Below are positions 46,171 through 57,027 of a stretch of DNA of 64,000 nt, piece after piece (within the stretch, counting starts at the first letter, position 1; each line of letters opens with the position of its first letter). The position numbers and the translations under genes were made by a program. Origin of the DNA: Lutjanus erythropterus (lineage: Eukaryota; Chordata; Actinopteri; Lutjaniformes; Lutjanidae); the NCBI GenBank assembly GCA_020091685.1, contig CM034605.1, positions 13,178,635 to 13,242,634 of the forward strand. The letters are read 5' to 3'. Below the pieces are notes generated by a model. That model worked only from the letters and a program-made list of their open reading frames with translations, did not search any database and had not been told where the DNA came from.

Positions 46171-48133
46171 GGGGCAGATTCCATAGGATGGACATTTTTC
46201 CTTATTTGCCCTTGTTAGACTTTCTTTACAGGGCGATAAGGGACACATTACAACAGACCTGTACTGTAAACTGAAGTGAAATAATAAATCTGATACTTCC
46301 CCATTTAAAACAATATGTCAAACCAGATTTGCTGATTAAAGGTCAAAAATATAGCAGTAGAGGAATAGTTTGTCTATACACAGACTAACTGTAATACTGT
46401 AGACAGATATTGTGGTTTGATCAAAGAAGTAGGCATCAGTCTTAATTACTCTGTTTGAAACTGTTTGAATTTTGAAAATTTGAAAATTGCAGAAAGCCAT
46501 GTCGCGATTTCAATAAAATTTCAATTAATTGTGCAGTCCTGCTCAAGATGGACACGGAGTGTAATGAGCTGACAAGGAAAGATGAAAGACGTATTCAGAT
46601 GCTTTACGTCAGAAGAAGTACCAATACACTACATGCAAAAATACTCTGTCACAAGTAAAAATACAGAAGTGTTGTTGAAACAGGCTTCTACCAGCACAAT
46701 GCAGCTGAATCAGGAGTTTTATTGTTCGAGGATACAAACTACCAATACAAGCCTGGCTGGACCATGTATGACTAATATACAAAAAAATGTTACAGGGGTA
46801 GTCAGTGGTAGTGTTCACAGCGTGAATTCATGGATACTGAATGCTCATCTGACATTTTCTGTAGTTCCAGTAATGTTTTGTTTCAAAGTGTGCTTAAGTG
46901 TCACATCACATGACATGGTTAAGCTATGTTTGAGTAAAAAAAAAGGGGTTGTAGAAGCAGTTGCAAAAACACTTTCCACAAAGAGAACACATTTTACTTT
47001 TAATTATAACTATTCTAATTATCTGTTGCCAGAAAGGGACTGGAACAAACTCTCTGATTTAACTGTTCAAACAGACGACTGCTATTTGAATAGAAATACA
47101 CAAAGATATGAGCCAAAAACAAATATTCAGCCTAGAACTAGGGGTGTTTAATGATCAACAATCCAATATAATTGATGCAAAGTGAAAACATGGATCCATG
47201 TCACCGTCTTTAAAATACGCCTTTATTTTGAAATTCCCATGGCAAGTCTATCACCACTGAGTTATATACTTATCTTCATTGTTCTTGTTAAGTCATGTTG
47301 TACGTGTGTTAGTGAAGTCAATGTAAAGTAAGATTTTCTGTGCTTAACTGGTCACAACTCTTTACATTTATTTCTAACCAAAAGTAGGGAAGAAAGAGGC
47401 TGCAGCTTTTTCAGTAACTGACTGTGTTGAATGGGCATATAATATGATCTTATATCAATCACACAACCCTTTATGATCTCAGCAAATACGGTATCATTGT
47501 CCGAAGAATCGATATAATATTGTATTGTGATAAAACTTGTGACTTACACCCTTTACACATGTATGGTAACTGGAGAGGTAACAGGAGAGCGACCTGATTT
47601 TCTGAAATGTATAAAATTCTACTTCTAATTATATTTCTTTCACTGTGAAGCAATATGAAACCTTTGTTCACTTTCTAGAATTAACACGCCACATGGAAAA
47701 CAACAAACAGCTCCACTGAGACAGCAGTACACAGACTTCTGAAAGTTTAGCATTTCAGGAAAGGGGATTTCTCCACATTATAGACGTCTTTGGCCAATCA
47801 GAGGACCAAAAAATTAATCCCTGATAGTTAAGATAATAGACTGTATATACAGATATATTTAAACATCTTTTATACAGTCGATGGTTAAGACAAGTTAGCA
47901 CTACTTCCTGACAGATCATTTTCTCTGCTGAGTTTTCCCTGAAAAACACTCTTTACACAGGCTCTGGCAGGTCTTTGCAGATATAGATACCACCAGGGAT
48001 TATGTTTATATAAGTCTATAGCTTGTTTTTGTTTTGTTTTGTTTTTTAGAAAAATCCTGCATAGCATGATTTCAATCATCCAACAATTTTTGCAGATTCG
48101 ATTACCAACAGATGATCAGTTAATTGATCTGAT
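46171..48133. other. Non-coding stretch with hAT MITE fragment
   Basis: The segment 46590-46680 (GTATTCAGATGCTTTACG, AAAAATACTCTGTCACAAGT) is a diverged fragment of the 25675-26280 MITE family. The open frame 46582-47151 overlaps it and is not a gene. 47160-48130 shows nothing I can name. Confidence 0.5.
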
Positions 48134-48800
48134 TCAGCTCTAGAACCAAAAGATATAACCAGCAAAACACCAACAAAACCTTTAAGAGTCTATGTGAGAG
48201 TCTCTTTCAATCCAAAAGCCAAAGATAAGCAGTTTATAATCACAGAAACCAGCAAATATCCACATTTGCAGTCAATTGTTGATATTTGTTGCTTTTAAAA
48301 ACATCCAAAAGTGTTGCTGATTTAGTGAACTAACAAAATAATTGGTCAGTTTTTCAGATCCAAAAGAAATAACCAGTGAAATACAAGCAGGAGCCCTTTA
48401 AAGTCTCTCGAAGACTCTTTATTAGTCCAAAAGCCAACAATATTTAGTTTACTGTCATAGAAAACCATAAAATAGCCACATTTGCAGTGAAATGTTGATA
48501 CCATCCGATATGGGTGCTGAATTAGTGAACTAACAGATGAATTGGTCAATTCAGCTCTAGATCGAAACGAATTAACCTTTTAAATACCAGCAAGAGTTTT
48601 TTTTTAAAGAATCTGTATCAGTCAAAAACCTACGATATTCACAGACAAGCAGCAACTATCCACATTTGCAGTGGATTTATGATGATCTTGCTTTAAAAAT
48701 CCCCTAAATTATTGTTGTGTCAGTCATGGATACTCAGCTACCCATTCTGCTCTAGATCCCAAAAGAAAGAAAGAACCAGTAACACCAGCAGGGCCTTTCT
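48134..48800. repeat. Tandem array, about 200-bp unit, 3.5 copies
   Basis: Anchors TTCAGCTCTAGAACCAAAAG (48134), TTCAGATCCAAAAGAAATAA (48353), TTCAGCTCTAGATCGAAACG (48550) and TTCTGCTCTAGATCCCAAAA (48745) are spaced 219, 197 and 195 bp. Shared inner blocks are ATCCACATTTGCAGT and CAAAAGCCAA-type sequence. Confidence 0.75.
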
Positions 48801-48879
48801 GAGCCTTCATGTCTTCCTGGTGGCACTGACAGACTCAAACTTACTGCACGTATTTTGCCTCGAACACGTCTGATCCTCC

Positions 48880-49710
48880 ATCAAACCGCCTTATTAACAG
48901 TAAACCTGCAGACACAAACTCCGCAGCAGTGTGGAGCCTCGAACTTGACTCGAACAGAAGCCGCTGTGTGACATTTTCTGCGATACGAGCTGCCGAGGCT
49001 CCGCGCTCAACATTTACGCTACAAAACACGAGTGTGCCACCTGCACAAAGAAGTAATATGCAAAAGTTTCACCGCCACCGAGCAAGGATCTGTTTCTGCG
49101 AGCGTAGCTGCCACATTATTATTGTTGTTATCCCAGCAGCCCCTGAGCGGAGCGGAGCTGTCTCATGGCTCGATCTCTTCCATGTCCCGCCTGACACTTT
49201 CAGTTTGGCCCGAGAGGCGATCAGAGTTGACGGCTGTGCTGTCTTACCGTTTCGTAGACTGGAAAATACCCCAGGCAGAGACGATCCGAAGAGCGGGGAT
49301 CACTTCCACAGGGCCGGAGAGTGATGCGTCAGGTGTACGCTTCCCGCAAGTGAAGAAGGAGGAAAACGGAGCGGAGGGCGACTCATGTTGAAGCCTGTTT
49401 TTTAACTCCAAACTGCGCCGCTGCCGCTGCTCCGCCGTGCGCTGCGCGTAAAAACCCGTCGGTCCGAACACTTCAAACTACAATCCTGCTTCGCAAGGCG
49501 AAGAGAGGCGCGTGAGCGTTCACAAGCTCCTGCAAACTACGGCTCCACTTCACTTCGGCGTGTTTTTACATAACAGCATCATCCGCTTTTTTTATGTTGA
49601 CGCATCATGTAGCGAAAACATGGAGTTTCTTAAAGGGCCACGGACGCGCCGTCGTCCACATGTCACCGTCCCTCCCCAGCAGCAGCAGCAGCGGCAGCAG
49701 CAGCCCCGCT
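48880..49710 (-). promoter_or_regulatory. CpG-rich patch; second candidate promoter / non-coding first exon
   Basis: This is the densest CpG cluster in the window (for example CTGCGCCGCTGCCGCTGCTC, GCGCTGCGCG, AGGCGCGTGAGCG). On the minus strand the donor AAACG|GTAAGA at 49248/49247 is strong, so a non-coding exon ending at 49248 could belong to BAHD1, which lies downstream on that strand. No coding match was found on either strand. The assignment is inference; it could also be an independent non-coding RNA promoter. Confidence 0.4.
49676..49708 (+). repeat. (CAG)n short repeat
   Basis: Interrupted CAG repeats with one CGG; a second short (CAG)n lies near 49783-49800. Both are at the edge of the CpG patch and are not coding as far as I can see. 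Confidence 0.85.
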
Positions 49711-49719
49711 GAGGCTGAC

Positions 49720-52700
49720 AGATGGCTTTCACCTAGTTAATGTCTTTAAGCCCTACTCTTTTGACACTTGTATTAACCCTGGCAGCAGCAGCAGCAGCAG
49801 TGAGTGAAAAAGCTGCTCAGCCCTGAATGAAGGATCTGTGGTCTGTCAGCTCTCTGGCTCATGAAAGAAACCTGCTCTGACATGTGACTGCGTGGTGCCT
49901 CCAAGTACTGAAGTACAGGAGTGTGTTGTCTCTTCTGTGTGACTTAGTGTTTCAGTTGTCTGCAGTGACATTTTATATAACAATACAATATAACAATAAG
50001 AAGACAGTCGACAGAAGTTGGTTCTCAAACTCAATTCTGTTCATTCAAGTGTAGCTTGTAACTATTATACAAATTATTAAAAAAAAAAAGAAATTTACAG
50101 AACTGTAGACATTCTGCCTTGTTTCATTAAGCACAAACATGTGTTCACTTTGCTATATCTCATTAAATTGCCTCTTTTCTATGTCAGCTTTTCTTTTCTT
50201 AGACATTTTGCTCAGCTGTTAACATACATCAACCACTTGGCTATAGTACCACTGCTAAAAGGGTGTGTGTATTAAGAATATAATGACATTTGGCCTTCAG
50301 GACATGGAAAACAAAATCGTATGATTTCTGGGACATTAGTTCAAGGACGCCTTACTTTTGCAATGCAGCGGGCCGGATTTGGCCCACGGGCCCTCAGTTT
50401 AATACATTGTATTAGATCACCATCTGTATCCACTCTTAAAAAACAATGAATTGATTTCTTAATTTCTTCATTTTAATAATTTGTCTTGCTCATATGCCAT
50501 GTACTGTGGTGAAGCATGTGGATAGAGTATGTTTGTATATGTACACTTGTGAGTGTGCGCTTCTCTATGGGTCTTTATTATACATATTTGCTTTTTATCA
50601 CCTCTTACTATCTTTGGTGCTGCTCATGTTTAATAGCTTTTTATTGCTATTACTTAATTTACATTTTAAAGAGGAACCACAGCATCACTTTTTCCTTTGA
50701 ACTGGAGATAATATAATCATCCGACACATTCATCACATGAGTGAAACCCACACTAATCTCACACAGGTGTTGATATAACTCATGTCGCATACATTAACAT
50801 TTAGTCTAGTGCAAATATTCTTCTCTCTCTAGCTATTTATAAATGGACAGAACTTATCATGGTGCTACTTTCTAAAAAGTGGCCTTTTAAAGAGGGATTC
50901 ATAAGATGAAACTATTTTATTTAACTAATCCTTCAGAGATCAGCTGTGAATTATTAATATGGGAGCAACTTTTGGGTCGCCAGTTTGTGGAAAATCCTTG
51001 TGTCCTGTGTTTATTGTTTCTACATGTACTGTGCTTTATGTACTGTAATACAATGTTGGTTATCTACTAATAAATGCATAAAAATTCTCACTTTATAACA
51101 AGCCATCAAGTCTGCATTTACAAGCTATACAATGGTAAATAAGTTGTTAATTAATGAGTATTTCACCAAGTTAGTCATCCATCTCCTCAAAGGGATTTTT
51201 TACAATGAGCAACCCAAACATTAGTCTTAGTAATGGTTTATAACTGACCCATAAAGCTTCAGTAAATTATTTATTAACCTTTTCCACTCCACCTCTCCCT
51301 TTGCACTTACCTTTGTCACTTTTGGGCAGGGACAAGGGTCTTCAGGGGAAGATAGCAGGTCCACAGTAGGGAACCTGTAGGTTAATTTGTGTCAAGTTGT
51401 TCTAGTCATAAATCTGTAACAAACATTGCAGCACCTATTCACATTTTGAAAGTTTAGAGTGTTCAAGGACTTAGAACATGACGATGGCCATTCAAATGCT
51501 CTGTCATGCACAATTTATAACTGGAGAATTGATTTAAAAAATGGTCAAGAATCCCTCCAAAATACCACATTAAGACACCAAGACCTTGAGGAACACCACA
51601 GAAACAATCACGCTGTGAAAAGGTGTCAAAAACTGACACTGACATTCTGAGATTTCTGTAAGAACTGCATTTTTTGAGGACTGGATGGGGAGCAGTTTTT
51701 GTCAATACACAAATGAAAGTCATACATCATCTGAAAGCTTTATGAGGTCAAGTTTCAATGAGATGGTCTCACTACAGTTAAATAGCTGCGATGGGGGCCA
51801 TTATCATCATCGCACCTGAATATAATTGGGCTCATTAAATCCACAAGAGTCTCAGCTTTACAGTCAATTTATGCAATTTCAATACGGTTTATGGACTCCA
51901 GTATGCAGAAATATTCAAAGAGAGTGAGTGAAAATAACACATTTACACTGCGTGCAAAAGGAAGACTCTCAGGTAAACACTGAAGCCATTTTTACCCAGA
52001 TATCCTGAGGTGAGAGGTCAAGGGACCACTTTGAAAATTGCCTTGATATTTTTTTACTTGTAAAAATTTACTTTGGATTCAACCATATAGAAAAAAAACA
52101 GCATAATCACACTAAAAATATTGATGATCAAAATTTCCAATGAGCCATGTTAATGCAGAAGTAAGTCACATTTCCATCACATATACCCTCATTTATTGTG
52201 TATTCTTCTGATTTTAATTTTGTCTTTATTAATCAGACAGCTCCCCCTGCAAAGACATTTTGGGACTCCCTGCCTTTGCAAAAGAAGGTTATGTGGCATC
52301 CAACATGAACTTTAGACTCGCTGCTCATTGTAAAAAGGGAAGCCTTCACTTTTCACTTGACAATAAGGCATTCAATTTGAATGTCTGCCATGAAGGGAGG
52401 AGTCCTTCCTGCTTAATAAAGAGCCATACAGCTAAAAACACAAAGCACACTGCACTGACAGACGTTACACAGCAACTTCGTTTACAAAAATGCGGACTCA
52501 CAACCTTGAAGCCCAGAAGTTATTGTAAGTTTACATTATAACCATTTATTACTGATTTGCACGGCATTACATGATTGATGAAGGACAGCAGCAAGCTTTA
52601 CTGTAATCTGATAATAAACCTGTTTAGAAGATGAATATGAACATATCAGCAAAACCATAATGTTGTGTTAAAATGGTCAGTTTTCTATAAACTGACTGCA

Positions 52701-55700
52701 GGGTGCCACAGATGCACAATCATGTCTGAAGTAAACCATCATCCTTCATCTTGTCACTGTGTCTCTGACAGGAGAAATGGACCAGCTGTCACTGCAGGAC
52801 AGGAAACTGGTAGAAATAGTTTGATGTATTTTCTTCATCAGATGATCACAAGTAGGATTTTAAACCTTGAGGTCAGTTTCAAAAATATTTTTTTTGAAAA
52901 AGTAATATTGCAGAGAGATGTTGAAAAAGTATTACTGGCATTGATATTGATATTATTGTTTTGTGTCTGATGTGTCACTGGTCCTTCCTTCCCTCCTTCC
53001 TTAAGAGGATATATCCTTACAAGACGAAGTTTGAATCTGAATTCTTACTAACAACATTTCATTCCAGTCCAGTTATCCAGTATGTTCGATAAAATAATGT
53101 TTAAACCTGACTTGTTTCCCGTAAAGGGAAAGTTCACTGTGTAACAGAACTCCCATGTATTATTCAAATGCACTGGATAGCTCAATCAATGTCTGAACAG
53201 CAGTCTTCCCTTTGGCTTTTGTCGAAACAAGGAGCTCTGTGTTCAGTGGGTACAGAGGGAGTATACAAACATGTTTTCACTGCAGTGCTTTTATTTTCAT
53301 CACATCTGAACACAAATATATTTCAGGACAATCACAGTCATCTCTGCTTAAGGGCAGACAGACTGTCTTTTTCATTTCTGCAGTGAGATAGAGAAGCATC
53401 TTCAGACCTGGAAGGGCACTCTTTCATCTCCAATGGAGGGTTAAGAAACAAAACAACCGACTCAGAGTACCGTTAATCCTTCCGCCCGGTGCTGAGTGGT
53501 TTTATCGCGGAAAGCCGAGAACGACACGCAGCAGAGCGACGGTATCAAAGTCCTACCAAACAATCTTCTGCACATCCATCAGCCTGAGTCACAGCGGCTG
53601 ACAGACGCGAAATGACAGGAGATGGATTTGAGGCCATAAGCTGATGATCTGTCATCTTAGGTAACAGGTGATGGACACAGAAGTTTCAGCAGCAGGTTGC
53701 TGTCGGAGGGATTAGAAAGGTGCAAATCATTCAAGTTTGAGAAAGAAGAATGACTTAAAAGTATGTGATTGTTTGGAAAGAACAACTTATATCATTTAAA
53801 ACTTAAACTTTATGTTATACATTCAGTGGTGGAGAGGAACAGAGGTCAAATAATGTACCTGTACACCCAACTATGATAACAGCTACTTTACAGATGAAAA
53901 TTTTAAACATTAATATGTGAGCTATCATCCATCTGTTTACAGATGGATGATTGCAGTACAATACACAGAGAAACAAAATAATGTTTGTCCTGGTCTCCAG
54001 TGCAAAACAAAATAGAATGAATGATGCAACATTCAGTGGGAGGAAAGCAAACATTCAGACAACACAGAGGGTACAACAGCAAGACACAAAAACAGGTACA
54101 GAACCATGGTACAAGAGGTTACAAGGTGCAAACATCTAGTGATGTATGCAGAACTACACAAAAGTATAAAAATAGAAAATATAAATATAAGTGAGTGTAA
54201 AAAGAGCAAAGTGAAGAAGTACAGTAGCAGCAGTAAAAGCAGTTGTGGATCCCTCAGGAGATTTATGAATACTAAATAGGCCTAATAAAATATAATAAAC
54301 ATATAATAAAATATGCAGTAAAATATGATAGAGTGATCTAAATGTATTCTGGTTGAGCACCACCTTTACCCGCTACAACAATAAATATCAGTTCACCTGG
54401 TAAGGACAATAAAATAATATTACATACTATATATATACAGTTTGAAAGACAGTCAGCATAATGACTTTCACTCTTGATACTTAAAGCTGCTGCAGCTAAT
54501 TTGAACATACAACCCTCTGACTCTCCCTTGCTGCCTCACATGCCGTAAGCCCCTCCCACTTTTTTTTTTCCTTGTACCACAGGACAAGTGCCATTTAGTC
54601 TCATTATAGTGGAGAGAAGGCAAACATCTCCAAAACTCTGCAACTCACACTAAAAGAATCTAGATGGGTAAAAAGCACTTCAGTTATTCTACTTGAAATT
54701 TTGTTTACAACTGCACTGAAACAACAGTTTAATGAAAAAGTACTTTAAAAAAAGAAAGCTAACTTTTCACTAAATTAAAATAAAAATTGACCTTAATAGT
54801 TTTTTGTTCAGCTTCAGAGAAATGAGACACTTTATATGCTGATTGTCAGTTACAGGAAAAAACAATGCATCAGTACATAACATAATTAAATAAGACTGTT
54901 GAAAGTGGTAATGTTGGTACAAAAACAGAAAACATGCAGACTGTTGTGTGATGAGTCCCTTCGGCACTTTATGTTTTCCACCAAGCTACTGTGATTTTAC
55001 TGCTAGGCAATCATGTATTTTAATTAGGGTTTAGTGTAAGCACCGACATTAAAAATCATAGCGGTGATGATGGATGAAGGAGCTAATGTATAAGCTGGTG
55101 ATAAAAGCTGTTACTCCAGTGATTTAGTATTGCACTTACATTCAATTGGAGGACTCATGAACAAACAAGTTTTAAAACACATTTTAAGAAGGAAATGTCA
55201 TTAACAAAGCAGCAGAAGAGGCAATATCCTGACGTTTGGTCCTTTATGTGGGGCAAACTCCAAAAATGCAGCATCCTACATTTCCCATGATGTCGCAACA
55301 GCATCTTTGTGTTGAACACTTCACTGCCTGCTGAATGGCCTCATCTTTTAAACTCATGTCCTCAATTTGTAACACGGACTTTATTGCTCTTTTTTAAATT
55401 CTCTTTTGTATAATACATATTGTTGATATATTTTCCCTGTTATTTAAACATCTTAACATTTTTTTAACTTCTTGTTATCCTTCATCCACACAAAAGACAC
55501 AGTGCCTACATAAACAAAGTAATACAAGTATAAATGTTACTGATTAATTTAAAAGTGCATTTTCTTATTTATTTTACCTTTTCTCTTCCTTCCTTTTAAT
55601 TACATTTATGTATATATATGTGGGTACTTTAGTAGCAGATATGTATAGTAGGCACTGTTACTTGTAATACAGACTTTCAGATAAAAACTTATGCAAAGAT

Positions 55701-56550
55701 AACCCACTGATGACATCACGGCGGAGGGGGTTCATGTTCGAACTGCAGCTCCTTCTGAAATATAACTAAGTCTGAACCGTGACTTATTAAGGAATGATCA
55801 AAGGGCATAAAAAAGTGATCCTTAAAGTACATAAATGTGATACAAATTAAAGACCAGAAGTTTTAAAAATGACTTTTATTTAAACAGAACTACTTTATTT
55901 CATAGTTTTTCACACTGTACAGCTACATCGTGACACCAACAATACTCTGGAGAAAAGACAAATCTTCACGAGGGTTTCTCCACTCAGACTCCACAGACAG
56001 GTTACAACAGTGGAATATGTTTGCTTCCAAAAATGAACAAACTTGTTCTATTACAACAGAACCCTCATTTTTCCTTATTGATCAGAAACAGTTATCAGTT
56101 TGCATTGAGATCCTGAAAGGGAAGCTATATACAAAAAACTCTGCACATTTACAATGAGAGATCAAAATGACTTCGTGTGATCAACTGTTAAAGGTCATTA
56201 CTGGATATTCTCATGTTCTCACATCAGCGTTTCTTGTACAGTAATAGTTCAGAATTCATTCTTACATCCCTCAAAACACCAGCATGGTTTGCTGGAGGTG
56301 AAACTAAGACGCAGCCATCGCAGTATTAATGCCGAAGCTCTTGGCAGCAGCAGTTTTTGAGCTCTGGTCGGAGTGTTCAAGACAACACAAAAATGTGCCT
56401 CCATCATGTCAAGGGGTCTAAATAAATTATAATGCAATGATGAAATGAAAACATCCAGCAAGTGGTACACAACTGCATTAGACATTTGCAAAATTTAACT
56501 TCACCGCCTAAGATTCAAATTTGCGACACTGTCCTTTATAAAGGTAAATA
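49720..56550. other. Intergenic DNA between IVD 3' end and the CpG patch
   Basis: No coding exon is recognised. There is a hAT-like terminal fragment at about 50369-50405, CCTTCC repeats near 52982-53003 and a small CpG cluster at about 53470-53570. AATAAA-type signals for the minus strand lie near 55873 and 55890 (TTTATT on the plus strand), which could end a long IVD 3' UTR. The rest is A+T-rich DNA without features I can name. Confidence 0.45.
50369..50405. repeat. hAT-like terminal fragment (GGGCCGGATTTGGCCC)
   Basis: The short string GGGCCGGATTTGGCCCACGG then GCCCTCAGTTT is a widespread hAT terminus. Confidence 0.45.
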
Positions 56551-56558
56551 CTTATAGA

Positions 56559-56893
56559 TTTATTGCTTTATTGCCATTGCAGTGGTTCTAAAGTAACAGT
56601 AACTTAACCTACTTACCCTAATTTGAAAATAAAATGAATCAAGGTCCCTTCACCTACAAAATCAACATTTCATTTATTTTATCAGGCAACTTGTAAGTTC
56701 ATCGTAAACTGACAGATTCCTGTATGTTATATATGTGAATTAAATGGTGACAATGATTCCGACACACGTGATAATCCAACATCTTAACAGCAGCAACAGT
56801 TCATACAGTATAAGGCGCTGGGTGTGAGTAACTGTGTTCGTCCACGGCAAGCCACTCGTACAGTCTTTAGTGATCGCCACTTCTCAGTTCTGA
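56559..56893 (-). terminator. ivd: IVD 3' UTR with poly(A) signals
   Basis: Below the IVD stop codon the minus strand has AATAAA at 56678-56673, 56572-56567 and 56564-56559, that is 216 to 335 nt after the stop. Two closely spaced signals at the last position make cleavage just below 56559 plausible, though further signals near 55.9 kb cannot be excluded. Confidence 0.45.
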
Positions 56894-57027
56894 TTATTTG
56901 AACATGGTGTTGAAGGCTCGTCCAATAATGAGCCGGCGAATCTCGCTTGTGCCAGCGCCGATTTCATACAGCTTGGCATCACGCAAGAATCGTCCCATGG
57001 GGTAGTCGTTGATGTAGCCATTCCCAC
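56894..57027 (-). CDS. ivd: IVD terminal coding exon
   Basis: Acceptor TGTCAACAG|GTGG; stop TAA at 56894-56896. It encodes [38 protein letters not shown] and NTMFK, matching human IVD with an NTMFK rather than NADFH end. In this family the position that is the catalytic Glu in MCAD is replaced by the AGT of EIGAGTSE. Confidence 0.95.

Noticed and set aside
46582-47151. Longest open frame outside the host genes (189 codons), considered as a novel gene
   Set aside because: Its first part reads through a diverged copy of the hAT MITE family found at 25675 (GTATTCAGATGCTTTACG, AAAAATACTCTGTCACAAGT). The rest has low-complexity Lys and Thr/Asn-rich sequence with no domain and no splice context.
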